A stretch of DNA of 64,000 nt from Roseinatronobacter domitianus (GTDB taxonomy: Bacteria; Pseudomonadota; Alphaproteobacteria; Rhodobacterales; Rhodobacteraceae). The notes beneath the pieces are model-generated. The model was not told the origin of the DNA. It saw nothing but the letters and a program-made list of their open reading frames with translations, and did not search any database. Below, piece after piece: positions 29,150 through 37,984 of this stretch. The position numbers and the translations under genes were made by a program. Position 1 is the first letter of the stretch; each line of letters opens with the position of its first letter. The DNA lies in assembly GCF_023336755.1 (NCBI RefSeq), contig NZ_JALZWP010000001.1:17959-81958 (forward strand), written 5' to 3'.

Positions 29150-30183
29150 AGGGTAGCACAATCGCGCTGGACCAGATCGGCACGCGGCAAGCTGCGGCGC
29201 AGATGGTTGATGGCGTTCTGGAAGATTTCACCATCGACCCGCCCGACTGGGTCATCCCGCCGGAAACGCTGTTTCGTGGCAAGTTTGGGCGGCCCGTGAA
29301 GGGTATGGGCGGCGCGTTTGTCGATCTGCCCGACGGCCAAAGCGGGTTCCTGCGCCAGACCAAAGGGTTGCGCCCCGGCGACCCGATACTGGTGCAAGTG
29401 ACAGGGCTGGCCGAAGCTGGCAAAGCGGTGCCCGTCACCACACGCCTGCTGTTCAAAAGCCGCTACGCGATTGTCACGCCCGATGCGCCGGGGCTGAACA
29501 TCTCGCGCCAGATTGATGACGGCGCGCTGCGTGCCGATCTGGATGCGCTGGCGCGCGACTGTATGGATGGGGCCGGGGAGAGCCTTGGCCTTATCCTGCG
29601 CTCTGCTTGTCTGGAGGCCGATGAGGCCACGATCGCCGATGATATTCTCCAGATGCGCAGCCTTGCCGAACACGTGCTGGCCGATGCCGCTGGTAAGCCC
29701 GAATTGCTTGTGGCCGCGCCCGGCGCGCATGAACTTGCATGGCGCGACTGGGCGGCGGCTGATACGCTGGATGACAGCCTTGGCAGCTTCGCACGGCACG
29801 GGGTAGATGACGCGCTTTATAAGCTGACGCGCGCCGAAGTGGGGCTGTCGCATGGGGCGTCAATGGTGATCGAACCCACCCGTGCGCTGGTCGCGGTCGA
29901 CATCAACACGGGCCCCGACACCAGCCCCGCTGCCGGGCTGAAAGCCAATATCGCCGCGATCCGCGCCCTGCCGCGCCAATTGCGACTGCGCGGGCTTGGT
30001 GGGCAGGTGGTGATCGATCTTGCCCCCTACCCGAAACGCGAAAAACAGGTGCTGGAACAGGTGCTGGGCGCCGCTTTCAAACGCGATGGGCGCGATACGG
30101 TGCTGGCGGGCTTCACACCCTTGGGCAATTTCGAACTGACCCGCAAACGCGACCGTGTGGCGCTGTCGGTGCTGCTGTCATGA
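29146..30183 (+). CDS. Ribonuclease E/G family protein (short form)
   Basis: This 345-residue protein covers the S1-like and catalytic DNase I-like parts of RNase [22 protein letters not shown] is the S1-like region, and [15 protein letters not shown] with [17 protein letters not shown] carries the metal-binding aspartates. It lacks the zinc-link, small domain and long C-terminal scaffold of RNase E, so it is a compact RNase G-like endonuclease. It is set between maf and yacG with overlapping ATGA junctions, a conserved trio in Rhodobacterales. Confidence 0.88.
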   Translation: MKGSTIALDQIGTRQAAAQMVDGVLEDFTIDPPDWVIPPETLFRGKFGRPVKGMGGAFVDLPDGQSGFLRQTKGLRPGDPILVQVTGLAEAGKAVPVTTRLLFKSRYAIVTPDAPGLNISRQIDDGALRADLDALARDCMDGAGESLGLILRSACLEADEATIADDILQMRSLAEHVLADAAGKPELLVAAPGAHELAWRDWAAADTLDDSLGSFARHGVDDALYKLTRAEVGLSHGASMVIEPTRALVAVDINTGPDTSPAAGLKANIAAIRALPRQLRLRGLGGQVVIDLAPYPKREKQVLEQVLGAAFKRDGRDTVLAGFTPLGNFELTRKRDRVALSVLLS

Positions 30184-30362
30184 GCTGCCCGATTTGCCGC
30201 AAATCGGCGGTGCCAGAGTATCGCCCCTTCTGTTCGCGCCGCTGCGCCGATGTCGATCTGGCCCGTTGGCTACGGGCGGATTACGCAATCCCCGTGCCTC
30301 TGACAGATGCCGAGGATGACACGCCTGACGGAGATGCTCAGCAGCCCCCTGAATCGCGGTAG
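30180..30362 (+). CDS. yacG: YacG zinc-finger protein, DNA gyrase inhibitor
   Basis: This 60-residue protein has the four-cysteine zinc site CPIC and FCSRRCADVDLARWL typical of YacG, which binds GyrB and dampens gyrase. The acidic C-terminal tail is also usual. Its start overlaps the ribonuclease stop. gyrB itself lies 5 kb upstream on the same strand. Confidence 0.92.
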   Translation: MSCPICRKSAVPEYRPFCSRRCADVDLARWLRADYAIPVPLTDAEDDTPDGDAQQPPESR

Positions 30363-30458
30363 TTTTTTCGAATTGCCTCTGGACAGTGAAACCCGCCTGA
30401 CATAATACACCGCTACCCACAGAGGCAGGCTTGAAACAGTCCCTCAAACAAGACCCGT

Positions 30459-30533
30459 GCCCGGGTAGCTCAGGGGTAGAGCAGTGGATTGAAAATCCTC
30501 GTGTCGGTGGTTCGATTCCGCCCCCGGGCACCA
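30459..30533 (+). tRNA. tRNA-Phe (anticodon GAA)
   Basis: The acceptor GCCCGGG pairs with CCCGGGC, followed by A and encoded CCA. The anticodon arm reads GGATTGAAAATCC with GAA, and the T arm is GGTTCGATTCC. The length is 75 including CCA. A gene-poor, lower-GC stretch begins right after its 3' end. Confidence 0.96.
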
Positions 30534-31466
30534 TTTATCATGGTAACATGTTGGTAACGCTTTGGATTTTAGCCAATGCTATAAGCTGTAGGCCAAGTTC
30601 GCGACGATTTCACGTTCGTAAAAGGCGGCATGTTTTTTCTTTAGCTGTGGTGTTCCAAGCGAACTGAGTTGTCACTACACTTCGCCTCGGATCGCACCAT
30701 GTCGCGCGCGAGAACGCCAAAGATTTCCCTAGACAGAGCCAGGAAAGCTGCCGATCATTTCGGAGAATACTGGCGCCATCGGCGGCCCCAGAGCCAGAAG
30801 TTTCCGGGTAAGCGCATCCTACGCCAGCATGTATCCAGCGCCACTGCAATGACGGCGCAAGAACCTGTGCCGACCCGATCGACCTATGTGGCGACATACA
30901 CTTGGGCGCCTACGCCTGAGCTGACGCCAAAGCCTTTCCAGATATGTTGATAGCTCGGGGCTTTCAGGTCGTAGCATGGCAGGCGGTTTCGGCACTGGTC
31001 GGATGGCGATAAACTTCGCCGGCACTGAGCAAGGTCACTTATGATCGAACGGTGAGCGTTCCGGGCACGGCTCAATTGCGACAGATGGCTAAGCGACGGT
31101 CAGAGTTCCACAACAGCGCCCATAGGAGACTCGTTTCGCGTCACGGCAAGGCCAGCACCTTGCGGGGCGAACCAATATCGCCGCTCTTCTTTGAAGACTC
31201 TTATTTTGCAATGCCGGTGGTGCTGGAAGTTGCTGACCTGGTTGATCGCAGGCCGCTGTCCGGCATGTTTGCAAATCTTGGCAGTCTACTCTCTGAGTGT
31301 ATGACGCGGCCGACCCTGACCGCCTTTTTCCTCATCGAACGATCACTTTGTGGCACGGAACTTGGCAGATGTGTAAGGTTGTCACATGCTCAAGGCCTTG
31401 GGTGAATATGGGCTCATATCAGCAAACAGCGAAGCAACGCAGCCACTGTGAGCATATGGCACCAAG
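30534..31466. other. Gene-poor, probably decayed stretch downstream of tRNA-Phe
   Basis: About 930 bp with lower GC than the flanks. Short frames exist on both strands (for example 30669-30950 and 31052-31405, plus), but none has a good ribosome site, a recognisable family or sustained codon bias. No integrase fragment or full copy of the tRNA end was found; only CCGGGCAC near 31065 recurs. It may be the relic of an element that used the tRNA gene. Confidence 0.5.
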
Positions 31467-31628
31467 CTATTTGAATAGCTTTCCCAAGGCTTTACCAGTC
31501 ACTTTGCCCGCAATGCGGCGCCCAATTCGCCGTGAAACGGCCCCTTTGCGTTTCGAGGTTATGGCCTGCGCATCGCCAGAATACTTGGCCAATGCGTAAA
31601 GGAATTTGCGAAATTTGTTGATCGACAT
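31467..31628 (-). CDS. Small, highly basic hypothetical protein
   Basis: This 53-residue protein begins MSINKFRKFLYALAKYSGD and ends in a Lys/Arg/Gly-rich RRIGRRIAGKVTGKALGKLF. I recall similar small basic proteins with a RKFLY...GDVQAV...GRRIGRRxxGKxTGKALGKLF pattern in Rhodobacteraceae, so I think it is real; the function is unknown and nucleic acid or membrane-surface binding is a guess. The start codon is chosen from that pattern, as the ribosome site is weak. It diverges from the COG0523 GTPase gene and could share its upstream region. Confidence 0.6.
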   Translation of the reverse strand: MSINKFRKFLYALAKYSGDAQAITSKRKGAVSRRIGRRIAGKVTGKALGKLFK

Positions 31629-31714
31629 AGGGCAATCATAACGCATTTTGCGGAAACCGAACAGCGTTTCTTGGCAAATTTCTTCCCGTGCCGGGTGGTC
31701 TTGGCACCTTAAAG

Positions 31715-31729
31715 TGTTATATGATAACA
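31715..31729. promoter_or_regulatory. Zur-type operator upstream of the COG0523 GTPase gene
   Basis: TGTTAT-ATG-ATAACA is a perfect 6-bp inverted repeat around three bases, matching the AT-rich GTTATA/TATAAC-type palindromes recognised by the zinc repressor Zur in alphaproteobacteria. It lies 27 bp before the GTPase ATG, where it would block transcription when zinc is plentiful. Confidence 0.7.
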
Positions 31730-31756
31730 TAACATTTTCAAGTTGAGGATCTTGCC

Positions 31757-32968
31757 ATGCCCCGCGACCATCGTTTGCCTGTCACCGTCCTGTCAGGGTT
31801 CCTTGGGGCAGGGAAAACGACGCTTCTGAACCGGGTTCTGAACAATCGCGACGGGCTGCGCGTGGCGGTCATTGTCAATGATATGTCAGAGGTCAATATC
31901 GACGCCGATTTGGTGCGCGCCGAAACCGAGCTCTCGCGCATGGATGAGACGCTGGTCGAGATGTCGAATGGCTGCATCTGCTGCACCTTGCGCGATGATC
32001 TGCTGCAAGAGGTGCGCAAACTGGCCGCCGAGGGACGATTTGATTACCTGCTCATCGAATCAACCGGAATTTCCGAACCTTTGCCCGTGGCCGCGACATT
32101 TGATTTTCGCGATGAAGGCGGCGACAGCCTGTCCGACGTGGCGCGGCTGGATACCATGGTCACGGTGGTCGATGCGGTGAACCTGCTGCGCGACTATTCC
32201 AGCCATGATTTTCTGCGTGACCGGGGTGAGACATTGGGCGAAGATGACGACCGCACATTGGTCAATCTGCTGGTCGAGCAGATTGAGTTTGCCGATGTGG
32301 TGATCCTGAACAAGGTGCATGATGCCGGGCCAGAGCGGACGGATGCCGCGCGCAAGATCATCCGTAGTTTGAACGCTGATGCACGGATTTATGAAGCCGA
32401 CCATTCCGATGTTGCCGCGGATGCAATTCTAAACACCGGGCTGTTCGACTTCGAGGCCGCGCATGAGCATCCGATGTGGGCCAAAGAGCTGTATGGTTTT
32501 GCCGATCACATGCCCGAGACCGAGGAATATGGCGTTTCCAGCCATGTGTACCGTGCGCGCCGTCCCTTCGCGCCGGAAAAGATCATGGCGGTGCTGAATG
32601 GTGAACTGCCGGGTGTGATCCGCGCCAAGGGGCATTTCTGGATCGCCACGCGGCCCGACTGGGTTGCGGAATTCTCGCTTGCGGGGGCACTCTCATCGGT
32701 CAAGCCCTTGGGAACTTGGTGGGCCGCTGTCCCGCGTGATCGCTGGCCCGACCACGATGCCGCGCGCAGCTATATGGCGGCGCATTGGGTGGAGCCGTGG
32801 GGCGACCGACGGCAGGAAATTGTCTTTATCGGCGCAGGGATTGACTGGGCCGCGCTGAAAGCCACGCTGGACGCCTGCTTGCTTCCCGAGCATCAGGCGC
32901 AGGGGCCGGACAGCCTGCCGGACCTGCCGGACCCGTTCCCGCTTTGGCGCCGGGTAGAGGCCGCATGA
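31757..32968 (+). CDS. COG0523 (CobW/ZigA-type) zinc metallochaperone GTPase
   Basis: This 403-residue G3E GTPase has the P-loop [14 protein letters not shown], the metal-binding [11 protein letters not shown] (Cys73-x-Cys75-Cys76), [13 protein letters not shown], the guanine-specificity LNKVH and a C-terminal CobW_C domain. Members under Zur control (ZigA, ZagA and YciC types) use GTP to deliver scarce zinc to client enzymes. The Zur-like palindrome at 31715-31729 supports that role over cobalamin synthesis, and no cob genes are near. Its stop overlaps the DUF6525 start, so the downstream small genes probably share its control. Confidence 0.9.
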   Translation: MPRDHRLPVTVLSGFLGAGKTTLLNRVLNNRDGLRVAVIVNDMSEVNIDADLVRAETELSRMDETLVEMSNGCICCTLRDDLLQEVRKLAAEGRFDYLLIESTGISEPLPVAATFDFRDEGGDSLSDVARLDTMVTVVDAVNLLRDYSSHDFLRDRGETLGEDDDRTLVNLLVEQIEFADVVILNKVHDAGPERTDAARKIIRSLNADARIYEADHSDVAADAILNTGLFDFEAAHEHPMWAKELYGFADHMPETEEYGVSSHVYRARRPFAPEKIMAVLNGELPGVIRAKGHFWIATRPDWVAEFSLAGALSSVKPLGTWWAAVPRDRWPDHDAARSYMAAHWVEPWGDRRQEIVFIGAGIDWAALKATLDACLLPEHQAQGPDSLPDLPDPFPLWRRVEAA

Positions 32969-33279
32969 GCGCGCGTAACCGCCGCACGAATCTGCGCGCG
33001 AAAATCCGGACGCGCGACCCGATGCAGGATTTTGACCGTCTGCCGCCCGAATTGCGCAATTGGTTGGCAGGGGCGGCGCTGCCATGGCGTCCCGGCTCTG
33101 TGCAGAAGGTCTTTGCGCGCGCGCTGGCCCGGACGGGAGACACGGGCCGCGCGCTGGCGCAATTGGACGCCGCGGAACGCAAACTTGTTGCCCGCGATGC
33201 CGCCGCAATCTGGGGGGCGGAGCATCCTGCCGCGCGCGGCACTGAAAACAGCGTTGCCGATGGGTCAGGGCGCGGCTAG
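32965..33279 (+). CDS. DUF6525 family protein
   Basis: This 104-residue protein begins [20 protein letters not shown] and has the [20 protein letters not shown] block of the Rhodobacterales DUF6525 family. The function is unknown. It is basic and probably helical, with no signal peptide. The ATG lies within the stop of the GTPase gene (ATGA), implying coupled translation. The next small gene starts 10 bp after its stop. Confidence 0.75.
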   Translation: MSARNRRTNLRAKIRTRDPMQDFDRLPPELRNWLAGAALPWRPGSVQKVFARALARTGDTGRALAQLDAAERKLVARDAAAIWGAEHPAARGTENSVADGSGRG

Positions 33280-33289
33280 TCTTTGCGAC

Positions 33290-33466
33290 ATGAGCAAGAT
33301 CATCAACCTGCGGACCATCCGAAAACAGAGCGCCCGTGATGCCAAGCGCCGCGCGGGGGATGAAAATGCAGCCCGTCATGGGCGCAGTCGCGCGCTAAAG
33401 CAGGCAGAGCAGGCGCAATCGGACAAAGCCCGTGCGCATCTGGACGGCCATAAGCGCGAGCCATGA
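33290..33466 (+). CDS. DUF4169 family protein
   Basis: This 58-residue charged protein, MSKIINLRTIRKQSARDAKR onward, matches the short alphaproteobacterial family DUF4169. It is predicted to be all helical and Arg/Lys/Ala-rich. The function is unknown. The stop overlaps the start of the ribbon-helix-helix gene by four bases, and the two families are often encoded together, suggesting a functional pair. Confidence 0.78.
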   Translation: MSKIINLRTIRKQSARDAKRRAGDENAARHGRSRALKQAEQAQSDKARAHLDGHKREP

Positions 33467-33687
33467 CTGCGCGCCCGGTCAAACATTCGCTGACCTTGCG
33501 CGGGCACCGGACCTCGGTGTCGCTGGAAACGGCATTCTGGCGCGAATTTTGTGCGATTGCGGCGCGTGACGGCGTGGCGCTGAACGCGTTGGCCGCAAGA
33601 ATAGACGCGGCGCGCGGCGATATGGGGCTGGCCTCTGCCATTCGGGTGCATGTGTTGCAAGACGCGCTGCGCCGCGCCAAAGGCTAA
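33463..33687 (+). CDS. Ribbon-helix-helix domain protein
   Basis: This 74-residue protein has KHSLTLRGHRTSVSLETAFW as the beta-strand and first helix of the RHH_4-type DNA-binding fold, followed by REFCAIAARDGVALNALAAR and a C-terminal helix. Such proteins bind DNA as dimers. Neighbouring DUF4169 could be a partner or antagonist, though neither looks like a classic toxin. It ends 3 bp before the convergent permease gene. Confidence 0.78.
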   Translation: MTARPVKHSLTLRGHRTSVSLETAFWREFCAIAARDGVALNALAARIDAARGDMGLASAIRVHVLQDALRRAKG

Positions 33688-33689
33688 GC

Positions 33690-34859
33690 CTATTCCGCCC
33701 CGACCGCCTTTGCGTAACCGTCATCTTCCGCCGTGTCCGTATCAGCGGATTGGGGAAGGGGGAATTCTTCTTCCGGCAACCCTTCGCGCGACAACAGGAC
33801 CGCCACCGGCCTTGCGGTTGGAATATGCGAGCAGACGATCATGACGGCCACCATGAAGGGCACGGCAAGAAACATCCCCGGCACGCCCCAGACCGCGCCC
33901 CAGAAGGCAAGCGAGATGATGATCCCGAAGGAGGACAGGCGCAGCGTTCGGCCCATGAGCATTGGGTCGATCACGTTGCCCAGCAAAAACTGGATCATGC
34001 CTGCGATAACAAAGATCAGGATTGCGGTTGAGGGTTCTGCAACCTGAATATATGCCACCAATGTCACGACCAGCGTCGCAATGATGGACCCAACCGAGGG
34101 AATGAAGTTCAGCACAAAGGTTAAGAGTGCCATGGCCAGCGCGAATTGCAGATTGAACACGCTTAGCAAAGCAAAGATCAACCCGCCTGTGACCGCCGAA
34201 ATCAATGTCTTGACCAGCAGGTAACGGTTCACACGCCGGATGATGGAGCCGATGATCGCACTGACCCTGCGGGCCTGCGCTTCATCGCTCATGAGTTTTT
34301 CCAGCTTTGTGCCGAACCAGACGCGTTCGGCAAACAGGAAGCCCACGAACAGGATGATAAGCACCACCTGCGACAACAGCGTCCCCGCTTGCCCGGCCGC
34401 CGAGCGCAAATAGCCGGACACTTCTATCGAGCGGACGGTGGCCAGGACCGAGGCTTCGACATCTTCACCCATCCAGGCAAACATGCGCGCGATGGCGCGT
34501 TGCGCGTCCTCTGTATAGGCAAGCGTGGTGGTCAGCACCGTGTTGATCTGCGAAATCACCAGCCCGGCCATGGTAAGCAGTCCCGACGCGATCAAGGCAA
34601 CCGCCAGCACCGACGCGACCCAGTTCGTGACCCGCAAATTACCGATCTTCATGCTCTGGATCGAGTTGATCGCATCCGAGGTCAGCGAGAACAGGATGAT
34701 CGCAATGGCGAGCGAAATCAGGATGAATTTTGCCTGCACCAGCAAGAACAGCACCACCGCGAAGGCGATGATGCCCATGAGCCATGTTTGCAGCCGGAAT
34801 TTCTCGCCAAAGCTGAGGCGCGCAGAAAGTGGCGTGATGGTTTTCTGATTTTCTGACAT
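33690..34859 (-). CDS. AI-2E/PerM family permease
   Basis: This 389-residue membrane protein has about seven to eight helices and the family features LFLLVQAKFILISLAIAIILF at the N-terminus, a central amphipathic region (LEKLMSDEAQARRVSAIIGS) and the C-terminal PSVGSIIATLVVTLVAYIQV and GNVIDPMLMGRTLRLS block. Family members export AI-2 in some bacteria or act in sodium/proton exchange; the substrate here is unknown. The start at 34859 (MSENQKTITPLSARLSFGEK) is preferred over an ATG five codons upstream. A short acidic C-terminal tail follows the last helix. Confidence 0.87.
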   Translation of the reverse strand: MSENQKTITPLSARLSFGEKFRLQTWLMGIIAFAVVLFLLVQAKFILISLAIAIILFSLTSDAINSIQSMKIGNLRVTNWVASVLAVALIASGLLTMAGLVISQINTVLTTTLAYTEDAQRAIARMFAWMGEDVEASVLATVRSIEVSGYLRSAAGQAGTLLSQVVLIILFVGFLFAERVWFGTKLEKLMSDEAQARRVSAIIGSIIRRVNRYLLVKTLISAVTGGLIFALLSVFNLQFALAMALLTFVLNFIPSVGSIIATLVVTLVAYIQVAEPSTAILIFVIAGMIQFLLGNVIDPMLMGRTLRLSSFGIIISLAFWGAVWGVPGMFLAVPFMVAVMIVCSHIPTARPVAVLLSREGLPEEEFPLPQSADTDTAEDDGYAKAVGAE

Positions 34860-34949
34860 GGCTCCGTCGTGCAAACGCTATGTCGCGTAGTATGGGCGTG
34901 AAAAGGGCCACCGGCAAGGCATGATCCGGGCCATGTCGTGGCAAATGGG

Positions 34950-35834
34950 TTACTGCTGCGCGGCGCGTAGAATATAGGCGGCTATCGCGTCGAGTTCGGG
35001 TTTCTCGAGCTGGCCAAGATTGGCGATGACCTTGGCCATCGACCCGCCAGCCACGTCAAAGGACGGCGTGAAGCCGGTTTCCAGATAGGCGCTGATGTCG
35101 AATGCGGACCATGTGAAATCTGCCCCGGAGATGGGCGGAATGCGCCCGCTGCCCGATGGGTTGGGCGCGCCTTCCAGCCAAGCCGCGCGATCGAGGCCGC
35201 CCAAAGCACCTCGCGGCGTGTGGCATTCGGCGCAATGGGCCAGCGCCTCGGCCAGGTAGCGGCCTTGGGTTTCCTGCTCTGTCAGATCGCCCGTCACCAC
35301 CCAATCGCGGTTCATGTAAAGCACCTTCCACAGCCCGACGCTGCGGCGGATGTCGAACGGAAAGGCCACATCATGCGCGCGCGACGGCGTTGCGTCCGCA
35401 GGCAAGGTCATCATGTAGGCGTATAGATCCGCCATGTCTTGCGGGTCGGCCTTGGTATAGGACGTGTAAGGAAAGGCCGGGAAATAATGCTGCCCTTCGG
35501 GAGAGACCCCGCGCATCACGGCATTCAGGAACTGCGCTTGCGACCAGTCGCCGATGCCATGGTCCGGGTCGGGGCTGATATTGGGTGCGTAGAAAGTGCC
35601 AAACTGGGTCTGGAATGCCGCGCCCCCCAACAACAGCTTTGGGTCTGCGCCATCGTCTGTGCCCATATGGCAGGACGCGCAGCCCGACGCCAAAAAGACG
35701 CGTTCGCCCGCTTCTGCATCGCCAGTCAGCCGGTCTGACACAGTGCTGGGCAGGGCGGTGGGGCGGGTGATGAACCAGCCAGTGACCCCGCCGATAACCG
35801 CAAGTGCCAAAAGACCATATACCGCCGGTTTCAT
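34950..35834 (-). CDS. Diheme c-type cytochrome
   Basis: This 294-residue protein has an N-terminal membrane anchor (AVYGLLALAVIGGVTGWFI) and two heme c sites, CASCH at residues 52-56 and CAECH near residue 200. They lie in two cytochrome c domains like those of the cytochrome subunit of membrane alcohol/aldehyde dehydrogenases (GQHYFPAFPYTSYTKADPQD, LAEALAHCAECHTPRG). It should carry electrons in the periplasm from a dehydrogenase to the respiratory chain. No dehydrogenase gene is adjacent. GGGGCAAGAT precedes the ATG at 35834. A cytochrome c' gene lies just upstream on the same strand. Confidence 0.88.
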   Translation of the reverse strand: MKPAVYGLLALAVIGGVTGWFITRPTALPSTVSDRLTGDAEAGERVFLASGCASCHMGTDDGADPKLLLGGAAFQTQFGTFYAPNISPDPDHGIGDWSQAQFLNAVMRGVSPEGQHYFPAFPYTSYTKADPQDMADLYAYMMTLPADATPSRAHDVAFPFDIRRSVGLWKVLYMNRDWVVTGDLTEQETQGRYLAEALAHCAECHTPRGALGGLDRAAWLEGAPNPSGSGRIPPISGADFTWSAFDISAYLETGFTPSFDVAGGSMAKVIANLGQLEKPELDAIAAYILRAAQQ

Positions 35835-35927
35835 ATCTTGCCCCGTCAAACAATGCATTCAACTGTGCATGCGGGCCGCACAGGCAGCACTGGAACGGCC
35901 CGCATATCTAAAATCGCAAGATCAGCG

Positions 35928-36383
35928 TCAGCTTTCCTCGCGATAATCCTCATGGCAGGCGCCACAGGATTGGCCGAGCGCACCCACGGCAGGGCGCAGC
36001 GCATCCAGCCCATTGCCCGCCGCAGCTTGCAGCGCGACAGACGCCTCTTGCAGGGCAACGAACTTGGCGGTGAAGTCGTCCAGATTCTCCCATATCTCCG
36101 CCTTCGCGCGGGTTTCGATGAGCGAAGACGAATCGGTCCCCTCTGGCCAAAGCCGTGATTGGTCATGCCGGGTCAGGTGGAACAGGTTGTCGGCCGCAGT
36201 CTGCGCCATCGCGGCGTCATATTCCATACGTCCCTGCGCCATGCCGCCCACAACTGACAGGTTATGACCGTATAGCTTGAACTGACCCTGACGGGCCGCC
36301 ACGCTAGGGTTGTCTTGGGCCAGTGCCGGGGCGGCCAGGGCAACCGCAAGCGCCGCACCGGTGATTATCTTGTAAAATGCCAT
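35928..36383 (-). CDS. Cytochrome c' (c-556 type)
   Basis: This 151-residue protein has a cleavable signal peptide (IITGAALAVALAAPALAQ) and a four-helix bundle with the heme site CGACH at residues 140-144 close to the C-terminus, the hallmark of cytochrome c'. Such proteins bind NO or act as small electron carriers in the periplasm. It is 93 bp upstream of the diheme cytochrome gene on the same strand and may be cotranscribed. The start follows from the signal peptide. Confidence 0.9.
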   Translation of the reverse strand: MAFYKIITGAALAVALAAPALAQDNPSVAARQGQFKLYGHNLSVVGGMAQGRMEYDAAMAQTAADNLFHLTRHDQSRLWPEGTDSSSLIETRAKAEIWENLDDFTAKFVALQEASVALQAAAGNGLDALRPAVGALGQSCGACHEDYREES

Positions 36384-36468
36384 CTCGAAACTCCTCGTGT
36401 CTTACTGAGGTGAGAAGCCTAGCCTGCATTCGTGACGTTTCAAACACACGCACGCGTGATCGCCGGGA

Positions 36469-37005
36469 TTATACGAAGCGCACTTTTCCAATATAGGGCA
36501 GGTTGCGGTTTCTCTGTGCATAATCAATGCCATAACCTACGACGAACTCGTCTGGTATCTCGAACCCGGTCCAGCGCGCGCGAATGTCGACCTCGCGGCG
36601 CGAGGGTTTGTCAAGCAATGCGCAAACCTCCAGCCGGGCTGGGTTGCGCGCCAGCAGCATTTGCAAAACATGGTGCAGGGTAAAGCCGGTATCGACAATG
36701 TCCTCGACCACCAGAACATCGCGCCCGGCGATCTTGCCGGTCAGGTCTTTCAGCACCCGCACCTCGCGTGAGGATTGGGTGCTGTTGCCGTAGCTCGACG
36801 CCTCCAGAAAATCGACCTCCAGCGGCAGGTCAATCTCGCGCACAAGATCGGCGATGAATATGAATGACCCGCGCAGCAAGCCCACCACAACCAGCTTGTC
36901 GGTGGCGGCGAATTCGCGGCTTATCTCTCCCGCCAACTCCTCGACCCGCGCGGCGATTTGCTTGGCGCTTATCATCTGGTCGATCTGATAGGGTTTTTGC
37001 GACAT
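36469..37005 (-). CDS. hpt: Hypoxanthine phosphoribosyltransferase
   Basis: This 178-residue purine salvage enzyme makes IMP or GMP from hypoxanthine or guanine and PRPP. The PRPP motif is [36 protein letters not shown] and the C-terminal [20 protein letters not shown] with the purine-binding region agree with Hpt. AAGGGGCCGAG precedes the ATG at 37005; a longer frame upstream is rejected because it lacks this match. It is divergent from the ubiquinone-binding protein gene. Confidence 0.95.
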   Translation of the reverse strand: MSQKPYQIDQMISAKQIAARVEELAGEISREFAATDKLVVVGLLRGSFIFIADLVREIDLPLEVDFLEASSYGNSTQSSREVRVLKDLTGKIAGRDVLVVEDIVDTGFTLHHVLQMLLARNPARLEVCALLDKPSRREVDIRARWTGFEIPDEFVVGYGIDYAQRNRNLPYIGKVRFV

Positions 37006-37073
37006 CTCGGCCCCTTGATTTTTCACGCCAAGTCTAAGACATGTCCTGCCCAGACAAAAGGCCCGATCCGCGC

Positions 37074-37520
37074 ATGCCCACCCATACCGAACACCGCCAC
37101 ATGCCCTACACGCCCCGTCAGATCTATGATCTGGTGGCGGATGTGGCACGCTACCCGGAATTTCTGCCATGGACAGCTGCCGCGCGCATCCGGTCGCGCA
37201 AGCCCATCGATGGCGGCGAGGAGATGGAAGCTGATCTGGTGATCTCGTTCAAAGTGTTTCGCGAGCGCTTCGGCAGCCGGGTGCGGCTGTTTCCCCAGGA
37301 TGGCGTGATCGACACCGCCTATCTGGATGGGCCATTCAAGCATATGGTGTCGCGTTGGACGGTGCAGGATGCCGAGGATGGTGGCTGCGTTGTCGATTTC
37401 CACGTCGATTTCGAATTCAAATCGCCCATGCTGCAAAAGATCATCGGGGTGGTGTTCGATCAGGCCATGCGCCGCGTCGTCGGCGCGTTCGAGGCCCGCG
37501 CCAAGGCGCTTTACGGTTAA
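37074..37520 (+). CDS. Coenzyme Q-binding COQ10/RatA-like START-domain protein
   Basis: This 148-residue protein has the START-like fold of the COQ10/RatA family: [33 protein letters not shown] and a hydrophobic core through [20 protein letters not shown]. Members bind ubiquinone in a helix-grip pocket and help it reach respiratory complexes. The start at 37074 is likely; an ATG at 37041 would add an unmatched peptide. It ends overlapping the convergent cinA gene by four bases. Confidence 0.85.
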   Translation: MPTHTEHRHMPYTPRQIYDLVADVARYPEFLPWTAAARIRSRKPIDGGEEMEADLVISFKVFRERFGSRVRLFPQDGVIDTAYLDGPFKHMVSRWTVQDAEDGGCVVDFHVDFEFKSPMLQKIIGVVFDQAMRRVVGAFEARAKALYG

Positions 37521-37984
37521 GCCCGCAACCGTCTCAGCACCATTGCCAGCGCATGGTCTACCGTGGCCGCGCGCACCGCGTCGCGCCCGATTGCGCCGAA
37601 CTCTAGCGTTTCCGTGACCACGCCCTCTGCATCCGCCAATCCAAAGCACACCCGGCCCTCGGGCTTGTGCTCTGATCCGCCCGGCCCGGCAATACCTGTC
37701 ACCGCCACCGCCAGCCCGGCTTGTGACCGGACCAGCGCGCCTTGCGCCATCTCGCGTGCAACGTCTTCAGACACTGCGCCCTGCGCGTCGAGCGTGGCTT
37801 GCGCGACCTCAAGCATCTGGCATTTGGCCGCGTTGGAATAGGTCACAAACCCACGGTCCACCACGTCGGATGACCCCGGCACCGCCGTCAGCGCGGCCAT
37901 AATCAACCCGCCAGTGCAGCTTTCCGCGGTCGCCAGCATCACGCCGCGCGCGCGCGCCGCCTCTAACACCGCGCCCGCGCTCAT
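37517..37984 (-). CDS. CinA C-terminal domain protein (nicotinamide-nucleotide amidohydrolase)
   Basis: This 155-residue protein is the stand-alone C-terminal domain of CinA/PncC: MLATAESCTGGLIMAALTA, FVTYSNAAKCQMLEV and GIAGPGGSEHKPEGRVCFGL. PncC converts NMN to nicotinate mononucleotide, recycling pyridine nucleotides. The N-terminal molybdopterin-like domain of full CinA is absent. Its start overlaps the pgpA stop (ATGA), making a two-gene minus-strand operon. Confidence 0.92.
   Translation of the reverse strand: MSAGAVLEAARARGVMLATAESCTGGLIMAALTAVPGSSDVVDRGFVTYSNAAKCQMLEVAQATLDAQGAVSEDVAREMAQGALVRSQAGLAVAVTGIAGPGGSEHKPEGRVCFGLADAEGVVTETLEFGAIGRDAVRAATVDHALAMVLRRLRA

Noticed and set aside
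30459-31075. Possible attachment-site duplication of the tRNA-Phe 3' end
   Set aside because: Only CCGGGCAC recurs near 31065, too short for an att repeat, and no integrase gene is present.
31757-32968. CobW role in cobalamin synthesis for the COG0523 GTPase
   Set aside because: No cobalamin genes are nearby, and the upstream palindrome points to zinc control.
33290-33687. DUF4169/RHH pair as a toxin-antitoxin system
   Set aside because: The RHH protein resembles RHH_4 regulators and DUF4169 has no toxin fold or motif. The layout alone is not enough.
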